Source: an uncultured Geobacteraceae bacterium (GTDB lineage Bacteria > Desulfobacterota > Desulfuromonadia > Geobacterales > Pseudopelobacteraceae). From it: a stretch of 64,000 nucleotides of DNA. Shown one piece after another: positions 1 to 7,928 of the stretch. The DNA lies in contig CAIUSO010000065.1 in NCBI GenBank assembly GCA_903901875.1, positions 1 to 64,000 of the forward strand. The letters run 5' to 3'. Position numbers and translations under genes: made by a program. Numbering within the stretch: the stretch's first letter is position 1; every line of letters starts with the position of its first letter. Under the pieces are notes generated by a model. That model saw nothing but the letters and a program-made list of their open reading frames with translations, was not told the DNA's origin and did no database searches.

Positions 1-36
1 CTGGCTGGTGAAGCTTTTACGATTCTTTTCGCTCAT
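1..36 (-). CDS. N-terminal 12 codons of an ORF leaving the window, possible IS3-family OrfA
   Basis: An ATG at 34-36 on the minus strand is preceded by an AGGAG-type ribosome binding site and opens a frame reading MSEKNRKSFTSQ to the window edge. Basic starts of this kind (K/R, then SFT or FT) are typical of IS3-family OrfA transposase subunits, but twelve residues cannot prove it. It begins 24 bp after the premature stop of the csy1 fragment, so an insertion sequence interrupting csy1 is the simplest reading. The bases between contain a short GCCTGC/GCAGGC inverted repeat. The rest lies outside the window. Confidence 0.35.
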   Translation of the reverse strand, partial: MSEKNRKSFTSQ

Positions 37-59
37 TGCCTGCTCCTTTTTATCGCAGG

Positions 60-368
60 CTACCATCTTAAACTATTGTCCGGAATCTTGGGTCCACTAT
101 AATCGCCATGGAAAAATTTGATTGCGTGAGTAGCTAGGCTGATTTGCTTCGCACGGTTCGCCGCATCAGTAAGCCAGTAATGAAATACGAAGTTATCTTC
201 AATTGCATTAAGCTGTGCATCCAATTCAAGCAGTTTAATAGAATCTTCCGAATCGTCTATTAATTCACGTGCTATTTTTTCAGACTCCTTTTCAATCGGT
301 TCTCTCTTTTGCCGTTTACGATCATTTATGTAGACAGCAATTACACCAGCCAATCCGTCATACTCCAT
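60..368 (-). pseudogene. csy1: Truncated Csy1/Cas8f, N-terminal fragment
   Basis: This 102-residue frame follows cas2-3 in the place where csy1 (cas8f, large subunit of the type I-F Cascade) belongs. Residues about 63-90 (YWLTDAANRAKQISLATHAI, then KFFH) match the conserved N-terminal Cas8f motif known as WLADAARRVGQLQLVTH..K.IHPDARG. Full-length Csy1 is about 430 residues, so roughly three quarters is missing. The frame ends at TAG (60-62), and an IS-like ORF starts 24 bp later. A natural short variant is possible, but interruption is more likely. The family call rests on motif recall, without an alignment. Confidence 0.7.
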
Positions 369-398
369 GACTCCCCCTTTTTTTGTTTAATACACTAT

Positions 399-3300
399 TC
401 ACTCCAACTCTGCATAGACCCCGAGTAACGTACAGTATTTCCATCGTTGTTCAGTCAAACGTACTTCACCAAAACGCAAACAAACCTCTTCTAATTCCAT
501 ATCAAACGTATCCGCCAATCGCTGATATATGGACTGTACCTCCATGTTGAGCCAAGCTGATATACCTTCGGAAAATGGTGGGAGAGCTACTATTTCAACA
601 TCAGCAGTATCTTTCATGGCATGCAGGTACGATTGAGTTATATCAGGTACAGTAAAGCGGGGCAGATCACTGTCCTCTTCCAAGCGTAGATAATACAGTT
701 GATCAGGAACTGCTTTACGAAAAGGCTGCAAATATTGCAATTGACCACACCAAGTCGGTTGGCGATGCCACCACAAATTGGCGGATAGATCTGTCTTATC
801 TTTTCTACCAAACAGGGCACGCACCAAACATGCGTGTTCCAGTTCAACCAGATTTGTGTAATGAGCTTGCGATTTCAGCCCATTTGGCTCCTGAATGCGT
901 GGGATGGAACTGATATGTTGATATTGTTCCAGCTTGAGTATTTCTAGTAAATCATGTTTGGACAGTTTCTGTTCACTCCATTCGAAACCGGGTCTGCAAT
1001 ATGCAAGCTCATCACCACACAATGCTTTAAAGTTCTTAGATAACAAGATAATATTTGGAACGTTAGGTTGCTTTTTACGGTGGCGCTGAATGCGCCCAGC
1101 CAATTGGATTAACGACCGCATTGAGCTTGGCTCGGCAATCGCCCAATCATAATCATGGTCCCGTCCTACCTCAGCCACTGAAGTTGCTAATACGACAAAC
1201 AAGTGGTTCTGGTCTGAGCTATTGTGTATAGCTGCCTTAACTTCGGTGACTTCCCAAAGTTTTTCAGGGTGGGATGGGTCACGCATCAGAGCCGCATCAA
1301 GACGTTCTTCGATATATGAACGTAACGCTAAAGGATGTTGGCTATGATAAACGCAATAGTGTATCTGATAGCCTGCTGGCGGAGAGACCTTCATCAACAG
1401 CTTGGCCACAGCTACCATTGGTTTGATATTAGCCATTCTAATTAAGCCGATAGATACCCGCTTGCCGCTCTCATGCACTTGGTGATGCGAATCATGTAAT
1501 TTTGGCATTGACGTACTGTATGCCGCCAGAATGGCTTGAAGTGCACCTCGTTTACCACCAGCTTGATTATTTAGTGGGAGTATCTCAGACTGGCGTAAAG
1601 CTGGTAAGGTTTTTAACCGTTCTATCCGTTTTGCAACAAATTCAGCATGCATTTTTTTGAAATCGGTACGGTTTGTATGATCACCTTGCTGCACGCCGAA
1701 CTCATCAAACCAAGCACAGCAGATATTATCCGGTAAATGTTGCTGGCCGCGCGTTTTTTGAAAATCAAGGCGACCGGCCTGATATGCTTCATATAGGGCA
1801 TATATTAATGAAGGTGGTAATGTCGCAGACGAGAGCAATACCTTTGAGCCGAGCATTCCCGCCCAATTAACCAAGCGGCACAAGGCAGGTAAATCAGAAG
1901 TTTCAAAATCGTCCGGCTCATCCAGTACCAAATCAGCAGTCAACAAACGCAACATGGGAGCTATCTGTTTCCCCCCACGCTCACTTTCAGTAGCAGGCAT
2001 CAAATGATCAATGGTACTGACCAAAATAGGAGCACTGACCATTTTCAAAAGCGTTGGCGATGTACTTAACCATTGCTTCAGGCGACCATCGTCGAGTGTG
2101 CCGTCATAGCGCACGTACTGGTGTTCTGCAAACAATGACTCGGTAGATTCACTGCCATAATCGATCTCTGTTGGTTTTGGTGCTCCGTTTCGTTGCTCAT
2201 GCAGCTGCTGCACAGCCTGAGAACCGATCAATACCGCAAGATCGTCATTGTCTAGGTGTAATCTATCCCGCAACGCATCCCCGGTTTGCAGGGTCAAGGT
2301 GCGTAACCCCAAGGCAATACTAAAGCGGCAGCCAAGCTTTTCGTCGGCAAGGCCATACATTATCCTCGCATTAGCAAATGTCTTGCCACAACCGGTTGAT
2401 GCCATATTAATACCAAAAAAACCATACTCGTGAGTCCGATCACGAATCCCACAGGCGAGTTCATAAGCTTTATCTTGCCAGCGAAACTGGTCATTTTGGC
2501 TACGACTTTTGAAATCTTTGTGCCGAGTTATCGCTGGCAATGTCTGCCGTAACCTGGGCAGACCGGCTGCCAAGAGGAAGGCATTGTGTGAGACGCCAAT
2601 AACATGTTCATCCAGTTGCTGTTTCTTTTGCCTGGTCTTTGGTTCTGTATTGGCGTACGCAAAATATGAGCTATCCTGCCATTTCAATGTCACCGGCAAT
2701 GACGAATAATGATGGTCAGCAAGCATTAACGTTAAGCGGGCCAAGTGTGCCGTAAATCGCTGTTCCAACCATGACTGCTCAAGCAGCACACGTGATTTGA
2801 GGGCACGACGAGCAATCTCTTTTGCTTTTTGCCGCCAGGTTTTGCTTTGAAGCGGAGTCAGGTTAAGAAAATACCAATTTTTCTGAATGGTGTCTGGTGG
2901 CCATTCAATCGGCTGCCTATGTTGGGTGTTCCACTCGGGTGCGATACATTTATCCAACCATTGATCAATATAATCAGCTGACTTAACATTATAAGAAATC
3001 AGAAGGCGGTGGTGAGAAACAATGAGCCAAGATATAATCCGCGCCAATGGCGGAAGTGACTCAAACGGATTTACGAAAGTAGCACCGCCATCTTTGAATA
3101 GTTTTTCAAGAAGTGTTTTCTCATCGTCGGAACTTATGGTGGACAATTTTACTAACCACTCCGGGTCATCCATGCCACCAACAAACGCATGAAACATCCG
3201 CAATGACACCCACTCATGGCGATATGGCTCAAATGATTTACCTTTTCCTTCCAGCTTTTCCTGAAACAGCAAATTTGCTTTGCCGAAATCGTGAAATAGT

Positions 3301-3659
3301 CCCGCAATGGCCGCCAACAGAGCAATAACTTCCCCCGTATGCCAATTGTTTTCACTTTGTAAACGAAGGATGTCACTGCCGGTACTATTGGTAGGAACCG
3401 TACCTTGTTCGTTGTACGCGCCTAGTCGACCAACAATCCAGAGCAATTCCGTATGATTTGCTGATTTTATCCAATGACAGGCAACTGCGGTATTACGTTT
3501 AGCTGTTTTGCGCAACATCTTGCGTAAAGTTGCCAGTCCATGCTGCGTGATGGCTGTTTGCCAGGTGCGCTCGCCCTTGCGTTCTGCAAATTGATCCAAA
3601 ATACGACGCGTTTCCTCCAGGGCTTTTTTACTGCATTGTGAGATGATCATAACATTCAT
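399..3659 (-). CDS. cas3f (cas2-3): Type I-F CRISPR-associated Cas2-Cas3 fusion nuclease/helicase
   Basis: A protein of 1086 residues with the architecture unique to type I-F: a Cas2-like domain (about residues 1-95), an HD nuclease domain (LFHDFGKA around 118-125), and an SF2 helicase with Walker A STGCGKT near 421 and a DEPD box near 579. In I-F systems this protein joins Cas1 for spacer acquisition, and it degrades target DNA recruited by the Csy complex. The start overlaps the cas1 stop by 4 bp, so the two are translationally coupled. The reading frame is intact and of normal length. With csy1 truncated downstream, interference may be lost while adaptation proteins remain encoded. Confidence 0.95.
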   Translation of the reverse strand: MNVMIISQCSKKALEETRRILDQFAERKGERTWQTAITQHGLATLRKMLRKTAKRNTAVACHWIKSANHTELLWIVGRLGAYNEQGTVPTNSTGSDILRLQSENNWHTGEVIALLAAIAGLFHDFGKANLLFQEKLEGKGKSFEPYRHEWVSLRMFHAFVGGMDDPEWLVKLSTISSDDEKTLLEKLFKDGGATFVNPFESLPPLARIISWLIVSHHRLLISYNVKSADYIDQWLDKCIAPEWNTQHRQPIEWPPDTIQKNWYFLNLTPLQSKTWRQKAKEIARRALKSRVLLEQSWLEQRFTAHLARLTLMLADHHYSSLPVTLKWQDSSYFAYANTEPKTRQKKQQLDEHVIGVSHNAFLLAAGLPRLRQTLPAITRHKDFKSRSQNDQFRWQDKAYELACGIRDRTHEYGFFGINMASTGCGKTFANARIMYGLADEKLGCRFSIALGLRTLTLQTGDALRDRLHLDNDDLAVLIGSQAVQQLHEQRNGAPKPTEIDYGSESTESLFAEHQYVRYDGTLDDGRLKQWLSTSPTLLKMVSAPILVSTIDHLMPATESERGGKQIAPMLRLLTADLVLDEPDDFETSDLPALCRLVNWAGMLGSKVLLSSATLPPSLIYALYEAYQAGRLDFQKTRGQQHLPDNICCAWFDEFGVQQGDHTNRTDFKKMHAEFVAKRIERLKTLPALRQSEILPLNNQAGGKRGALQAILAAYSTSMPKLHDSHHQVHESGKRVSIGLIRMANIKPMVAVAKLLMKVSPPAGYQIHYCVYHSQHPLALRSYIEERLDAALMRDPSHPEKLWEVTEVKAAIHNSSDQNHLFVVLATSVAEVGRDHDYDWAIAEPSSMRSLIQLAGRIQRHRKKQPNVPNIILLSKNFKALCGDELAYCRPGFEWSEQKLSKHDLLEILKLEQYQHISSIPRIQEPNGLKSQAHYTNLVELEHACLVRALFGRKDKTDLSANLWWHRQPTWCGQLQYLQPFRKAVPDQLYYLRLEEDSDLPRFTVPDITQSYLHAMKDTADVEIVALPPFSEGISAWLNMEVQSIYQRLADTFDMELEEVCLRFGEVRLTEQRWKYCTLLGVYAELE

Positions 3660-4633
3660 CGACCTACCTCACCGAGTGACGTAGCAACATCTTTGATGGT
3701 ATCAATCATAACATCCAGTGCCTCTATCTGATTAAAACGTTCCATGCAATGCTGCCGGAACTCCCGCTCATCCTTTCCCGCCATTGCTGCAATAAAAGCC
3801 TGCGGTAATATCAAGGCGTCCTTTATTATGTCGGCGATATCAAATACTAGACCGCCTCGTCGCGTCTTGCCATGTAATATAGCCAAACCGTGAGGTAGGC
3901 CAAGCACCCATGCTGCCGTGGCTGCCAGACCGTAGGCAAGGTAATTGCCGTGATCCAGATATCGGTTAGCAATATCCGCGCCTGAGCCATGTTTGGAACG
4001 GGTAAAGTCACCATATCTGACTGTGTTTACAACTATCTTGTAGAGTGCCTTAGTAAGCTTTGCTTCCTGTGCGAGAATATCGGTACTGTTGTTACACATA
4101 TCCAATGCGCTCTTGGCAGTATTCAATAGTGAAAGTAGTTGTTCTCCATTGACTGCAAAACCATCATCTCGCTGCATACGGGGACTCAACCACTGTTTTT
4201 CTATCAGACCGAGCCGAACACGTTGAAACTTCTTGGCGGCGGTAAGACGTTTTTCATCATTAAACCAAAAACTCACCCAAAGTTGCAAATATTCCGTCGG
4301 ACGGTATTCGCTTTGCGGTGTCAGCCATGAGACATCCACCTGTACTTCGTTAGCAGCAAACAACGGTGATCCACCACCTCCGCAGAAACCTACCAAAACT
4401 CCAGCTTTGGCAAGTTCACGCATTGCCTGCTGTGTGATAGAGGTTCCGGTCCCAAGCAGCAGAGAAGTTGTATTAGCAATGGGGATATTCCAGTACAGCG
4501 TTTTTTTACCAACCTCGGTAACGTACTCGACCCGTCCACCGTTAACAAGTACACGACAGTGTTCTAGGTAGTACATGTTCGCACGCCTTGAGTGAAGGAT
4601 TGTTTTTAAATCTGTTGGAGATAGTTCTTTCAT
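3656..4633 (-). CDS. cas1: Type I-F CRISPR-associated endonuclease Cas1
   Basis: A 325-residue Cas1 of the I-F (Ypest) subtype, the integrase of spacer acquisition, starting MKELSPTDLKTIL. The N-terminal beta-rich half contains the GTGTSITQQAMRELA segment and a GFCGGGGSP motif; the C-terminal helical half carries NYLAYGLAATAAWVLGLPHG and a late HGKTRRGGLVFDIAD segment with catalytic-type acidic and His residues. It is the first gene of the minus-strand cas run and overlaps cas2-3 by 4 bp. No CRISPR repeats are visible in the 400 bp upstream; in I-F loci the array usually follows csy4, which is off the window. Confidence 0.95.
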   Translation of the reverse strand: MKELSPTDLKTILHSRRANMYYLEHCRVLVNGGRVEYVTEVGKKTLYWNIPIANTTSLLLGTGTSITQQAMRELAKAGVLVGFCGGGGSPLFAANEVQVDVSWLTPQSEYRPTEYLQLWVSFWFNDEKRLTAAKKFQRVRLGLIEKQWLSPRMQRDDGFAVNGEQLLSLLNTAKSALDMCNNSTDILAQEAKLTKALYKIVVNTVRYGDFTRSKHGSGADIANRYLDHGNYLAYGLAATAAWVLGLPHGLAILHGKTRRGGLVFDIADIIKDALILPQAFIAAMAGKDEREFRQHCMERFNQIEALDVMIDTIKDVATSLGEVGR

Positions 4634-5030
4634 GTCGATCTGGACCTTTCTGATTAATCGTTAGCATCCCCCCCCCAGAGCTAAAAGTACGTGATGTAAT
4701 TTTTTTTAAAAACACATACCAGAAACAACAAAATACTTACAGTTATTTAAAATTAATTAACCGACGTAACTTATGATAGTATCAACCAATGAGCAGTACA
4801 TTATTTGTCATTGCAAATGTGAGCAACAGGGAGTGAAAAAACACGACATTAGAAAAAGATGATGTGAGGAGGAGTATCGAGACGGACAACAAGGCTGACA
4901 ATAATTACCTTTAAAAACTGTAGCACTATCGACAAAGTGTAATAAATAAATCCAATTGTGAAATATAAATTTTCTAGGTATACTCACAAACTTAGATGTT
5001 AAAAGTCACCTTGTTATCAGGAGGCAACAT
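4634..5030. other. AT-rich intergenic region between cas1 and the DJ-1 gene
   Basis: About 400 bp without a supportable gene, between divergently transcribed cas1 and the DJ-1 gene, so it should hold both promoters. A run of nine C lies at 4668-4676, about 35 bp upstream of the cas1 ATG. No direct repeats resembling a type I-F CRISPR repeat are visible. An AGGAGG at 4866-4873 is not followed by a convincing ORF. The DJ-1 ribosome binding site (CAGGAGG) is at about 5020-5026. Confidence 0.5.
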
Positions 5031-5576
5031 ATGGCAAACGTACTTGTACCGTTGGCACATGGATTTGAAGAAATTGAGGCAATCACAATCATCGATGTTC
5101 TTCGCAGAGCTGATATCGGGGTAACTGTTGCGGGCCTGACAGACGGGGCAATTACCGGTGCCCATGGTGTTGCCATCATGCCTGACACACAGTTGTCAAC
5201 CGTGACGTCAGGACCATTCGATATGATTGTGCTTCCCGGTGGACAGCCAGGCACCGATAACCTGGGCAAGGAGACAAAGATTCATGAACTATTGCTTGAA
5301 TTTGCATTACAGGGGAAATTTGTCTGCGCCATTTGCGCCGCCCCCATTGTCCTCGGAGCAGCCGGATTACTGAAAGGGAAAAAAGTGACCTGCTACCCCG
5401 CATACCGTGATCACCTGAATGGAGGCAGCTATCTGGATGTTCCGGTTGTTGTCGATCACCACCTCATCACCAGCAACGGACCGGCATCGGCCATGTTGTT
5501 TAGCCTTGAACTGGTAGCACAACTGACCAGCCAACAGGTGTCTGAAGACGTGGCTCAGGCAATGCTTGTACCCTGA
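5031..5576 (+). CDS. DJ-1/PfpI (ThiJ/YajL) family protein
   Basis: A 181-residue single-domain DJ-1 superfamily protein. It begins MANVLVPLAHGFEEIEAITI, the typical YajL/DJ-1 start with the conserved Glu near 15. Cys99 and Cys102 lie in VCAICAAPIVL, the nucleophile-elbow position where the family has its reactive Cys. Members act as glyoxalase/deglycase-like or redox-protective proteins; the exact activity here cannot be read. A strong CAGGAGG site precedes the ATG, and a rho-independent terminator follows the stop, so it is a monocistronic unit. Confidence 0.92.
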   Translation: MANVLVPLAHGFEEIEAITIIDVLRRADIGVTVAGLTDGAITGAHGVAIMPDTQLSTVTSGPFDMIVLPGGQPGTDNLGKETKIHELLLEFALQGKFVCAICAAPIVLGAAGLLKGKKVTCYPAYRDHLNGGSYLDVPVVVDHHLITSNGPASAMLFSLELVAQLTSQQVSEDVAQAMLVP

Positions 5577-5621
5577 TTACCGGTTTGCATATGTAACTGC
5601 TTGTATACATTTAATAATAAT

Positions 5622-5645
5622 GGCGACCGATGGTCGCCTTTTTTT
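5622..5645 (+). terminator. Rho-independent terminator after the DJ-1 gene
   Basis: GGCGACC (5622-5628), a 3-base loop and GGTCGCC (5632-5638) form a perfect 7-bp stem followed by seven T. It sits 46 bp after the DJ-1 family stop codon. Confidence 0.9.
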
Positions 5646-5730
5646 GCGCCGGTGAATAACACGTCCGAATGATTAAATGTCAACATATCGTTCTTCAAGC
5701 CAAGGGCGACATATACAAATATAATATTTA

Positions 5731-5757
5731 TTTAGTTTTTTTCCGTAATGCCGAGAA
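5731..5757 (+). promoter_or_regulatory. Sigma-28 (FliA) type promoter for flagellin
   Basis: TTTAGTTT (5731-5738), an 11-base spacer, then GCCGAGAA (5750-5757). The known sigma-28 consensus is TAAAGTTT-N11-GCCGATAA, so 13 of 16 positions match with exact spacing. It lies about 62 bp upstream of the flagellin ATG. The leader downstream contains a TCCGA/TCGGA inverted repeat (5781-5795) and an AAGGAG ribosome binding site. Confidence 0.75.
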
Positions 5758-5818
5758 GTGTATTAAGTGCAGAAAGCGCATCCGATAAATTCGGATAAAC
5801 CAGAAAAGGAGCATTATT

Positions 5819-6634
5819 ATGGCAATTTCAGACATCTCGCTCACCGCAGGCATGAGGAACAATCTCCTCGCCCTGCAACAGACGGCCGCACAGGTCACAC
5901 AAACGCAGAATCGTTTGAGTAGCGGTAAGAAAGTCAATACCGCACTTGACAACCCGACCAACTTTTTTGCCGCTCAGGCAGCCACTAATCGCGCAAGCGA
6001 TTTAGCTGATCGCAAAGATGGTATGAGCGAGGCGGTCCAGACTATCAAGAGTGCAGATAACGGCATCACGGCAATTACGGCACTGATTCAGTCAGCAAAA
6101 GGCCTTGCCAGTGCTGCTGCATCAAGTAATGATACATTGACCCAGGCCACCTACGAAACTCAGTTCAACTCTATCGCCAGCCAGATCACCACGTTGGCGA
6201 GTGACGCCGGATATCGCGGAACTAACCTCCTGACCGCTGGTACACTCTCAATTGAGTTCAGCCAGAAAACCGGCGATGCCAATCTGACTGTGAACGGTTT
6301 TGGTGCTGATGCATCAAGCCTTGGTATCTCAACGGCGGGTACCTGGACCACCAGTGGTAACGCTGCCAGTACGAATGCCTTCATGGATTCTGCTCTTACC
6401 ACTCTGCGCACCCAGTCATCTTCACTGGCAAGCAATCTGACCACAATCACCACCCGACAGACCTTCACCGACTCGATGATAAACACTCTTCAGGTAGGAG
6501 CAGACAGCTTGACCCTGGCCGATATGAACCAGGAAGGTGCGAACATGTTAGCCCTCCAGACACGTCAGTCCTTAGGTACCACAGCCTTGAGTCTTTCTTC
6601 CCAGGCTTCACAGTCGGTACTTAAACTTTTCTAG
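5819..6634 (+). CDS. fliC: Flagellin
   Basis: A 271-residue filament protein with the conserved terminal D0/D1 domains: N-terminal region (residues about 5-140) with NRLSSGKKVNTALDNPTNFFAA, and C-terminal helix (about 190-271) with TLTLADMNQEGANMLALQTRQSLG and a closing SQSVLKLF. The central variable domain is very short, so this is a minimal flagellin. It is exported by the flagellar type III apparatus. No other flagellar gene is within the window, so it is a solitary locus with its own FliA-type promoter and terminator. Confidence 0.95.
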   Translation: MAISDISLTAGMRNNLLALQQTAAQVTQTQNRLSSGKKVNTALDNPTNFFAAQAATNRASDLADRKDGMSEAVQTIKSADNGITAITALIQSAKGLASAAASSNDTLTQATYETQFNSIASQITTLASDAGYRGTNLLTAGTLSIEFSQKTGDANLTVNGFGADASSLGISTAGTWTTSGNAASTNAFMDSALTTLRTQSSSLASNLTTITTRQTFTDSMINTLQVGADSLTLADMNQEGANMLALQTRQSLGTTALSLSSQASQSVLKLF

Positions 6635-6642
6635 AAGTCAGC

Positions 6643-6741
6643 CGGACTTAGGATAAATCTGCTACAACATTAATAATGCAATTAAAAAAGGCTTGCACAT
6701 TATGTGCAAGCCTTTTTTAATTGAGCTTGGTCGGAATCGAA
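6643..6741. repeat. Repeat R1: terminator plus partial tRNA-Thr 3' end
   Basis: About 100 bp that repeats 7476-7576 (R2) at an offset of 833-835 bp with only scattered differences. It runs from CGGACTTAGGATA through a terminator hairpin to TTGGTCGGAATCGAA (6727-6741), which is the T-arm side of the intact tRNA-Thr in R2. The remainder of a tRNA is absent here. The arrangement resembles an att-type duplication of a tRNA 3' end, with about 730 bp enclosed. Confidence 0.75.
6684..6718 (+). terminator. Rho-independent terminator after flagellin (bidirectional)
   Basis: A near-continuous inverted repeat, AAAAAAGGCTTGCACAT and ATGTGCAAGCCTTTTTT, 50 bp after the flagellin stop. The flanking A and T runs make it functional in either direction. 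The same hairpin recurs at 7516-7552 behind tRNA-Thr. Confidence 0.88.
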
Positions 6742-6867
6742 TTCTCGCTAAAACACACAATACGTTTGATGTTTTTATTGCACGAAAAAACGTACTGTCA
6801 TTCCCCGCTCCTTGATTTTATACTATCAGAGATCTTTAGCGGCTTTTGTGGCGGTGGCCCGTGCGGA

Positions 6868-7137
6868 TCACTTCATCATCTTCAGCAGTAGTGCTGCTAT
6901 CAATGCCGTTTGGAGGAAACCGGCACCGACTACCCAGCGGATCAGGTCGGCTTTGACTTCGGCTAATTTCACTTCAAGCTTCAGTTCCGATTCTGCCACA
7001 TCACGTTTTGTTGCCACTTCGGCCTCTCCGTGCGCTTCCCTGAATGCATCTGTTATAGCCTCGGCTTGTTGCTCTAACATTCCTGATTCTTTCAGCCTCT
7101 GGACAAATCTGTGTGTATCGAATGTTATCGTTGCCAT
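6868..7137 (-). CDS. Small coiled-coil membrane protein, DUF1640/CCDC90-like
   Basis: An 89-residue protein starting at MATITFDTHRFVQRLKESG, supported by an AAAGGA site 7 bases upstream. An N-terminal helix (residues 8-35, Q-A-E-A-I-T-D-A-F) precedes a heptad-rich coiled coil (about 38-65) and a C-terminal membrane span (GAGFLQTALIAALLL) with a short basic tail KMMK. This matches small bacterial DUF1640 (coiled-coil 90) proteins, whose function is unknown. A second, truncated copy is immediately upstream on the same strand. The ATG 33 bp further upstream lacks a comparable ribosome binding site. Confidence 0.7.
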   Translation of the reverse strand: MATITFDTHRFVQRLKESGMLEQQAEAITDAFREAHGEAEVATKRDVAESELKLEVKLAEVKADLIRWVVGAGFLQTALIAALLLKMMK

Positions 7138-7198
7138 AATCGATCCTTTATTTTCGCTGTTGCTCCCCATAAATCATGCGGTTCGTGCCGGCTTCCAT

Positions 7199-7423
7199 TC
7201 ACTTCATCATCTTCAACAGCAACCCCGCGATAAGAACCGTTTGCAGGAAACAAGCGGCCACAATCCATCTGACCAGGTTGGCCTCAAGTGTTTTGGTAGC
7301 AATCTCCAAATCCTGCTTTGTGACCAGTTCAGATTCATTCTGTGCGTCTCTAAATGCGTCTGCAATGGCCTCCGCTTGGTCTATTGATATGCCTGATTCT
7401 TTCAGTCTACGTGTAATATTGTA
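7199..7423 (-). pseudogene. 5'-truncated second copy of the DUF1640-like gene
   Basis: Translating minus from 7423 to the stop at 7199-7201 gives 74 residues including RRLKESGISIDQAEAIADAF and a C-terminus WIVAACFLQTVLIAGLLLKMMK, closely paralleling the intact copy at 6868-7137. The coiled coil is about 10-15 residues shorter. Upstream the frame hits TGA at 7424-7426, and no ATG, GTG or TTG lies at the expected start, so the first dozen codons are lost or altered. It is probably a decayed tandem duplicate; use of an unusual ATT start cannot be excluded. Confidence 0.65.
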
Positions 7424-7475
7424 TCAGAACAAACGAAAAAGAACACAAACAAAAAGCCCCACGCCAGGAGTCTGT

Positions 7476-7576
7476 CGGACTTAGGATACATCAGCTACAA
7501 CATTAATAATGCAATAAAAAAGGCTTACACTATTATGTGCAAGCCTTTTTTTATGGAGCCGTTGGTCGGAATCGAA
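7476..7576. repeat. Repeat R2: terminator plus 3' end of intact tRNA-Thr
   Basis: The partner of R1 (6643-6741). It includes the tRNA terminator hairpin and the 3' portion of tRNA-Thr (7554-7576). Together R1 and R2 bracket the two small coiled-coil genes. Confidence 0.75.
7516..7552 (-). terminator. Rho-independent terminator after tRNA-Thr
   Basis: AAAAAAGGCTTACAC...GTGCAAGCCTTTTTTT forms a long stem starting one base beyond the tRNA CCA end. It has a T run on both strands. One mismatch and an altered loop distinguish it from the R1 copy. Confidence 0.8.
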
Positions 7577-7628
7577 CCGACGACCTGCTCATTACGAGTG
7601 AGCTGCTCTACCCCTGAGCCACAACGGC
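7554..7628 (-). tRNA. tRNA-Thr (anticodon CGT)
   Basis: Read on the minus strand, the acceptor GCCGTTG pairs with CAACGGC, followed by a discriminator T and an encoded CCA. The D-arm has GCTCAGGGGTAGAGC. The anticodon stem GCTCA/TGAGC encloses loop CTCGTAA, giving anticodon CGT (Thr, codon ACG). The T-arm is GTCGG TTCGATT CCGAC. All four stems pair. A terminator follows directly. Confidence 0.95.
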
Positions 7629-7928
7629 TAAATTACAGCTGAAATTTTCCTGTAATTTATTTTCATTCAACTACTACAAGCAACTGAAACATCAAAGCAG
7701 TTGTACTCAATACCTAATCTCACCCATTATGTCAATATGATATTTAGGAATCATAACATTTCATTCATTTCTGGTGATACTATCTTGAACCGTCACATCA
7801 ATGTATACGTCGTTTCACACGAGAATATTTAATTTTATACTTTACCGGCGTATCAATAATAGATAGTATAAAAAATTAATTTTATCACCCTGTCATCAGG
7901 GAAAATACTCCTGTAATCATCGGCACCC
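7629..7928. other. AT-rich intergenic region, no gene seen
   Basis: About 300 bp between tRNA-Thr (transcribed leftward) and the SPOR-NlpC gene (rightward), presumably carrying both promoters. The only visible structure is a short CCCTG/CAGGG inverted repeat at about 7888-7902, just upstream of the hydrolase gene. No supportable ORF. Confidence 0.5.

Noticed and set aside
4634-5030. Possible CRISPR array or leader beside cas1
   Set aside because: No repeated 28-bp unit or regularly spaced repeats are visible; type I-F arrays usually lie at the csy4 end, outside this window.
6812-7484. Plus-strand ORFs of 191 and 102 codons
   Set aside because: They are opposite-strand shadows of the two DUF1640-like copies, with no family features and no ribosome binding sites.
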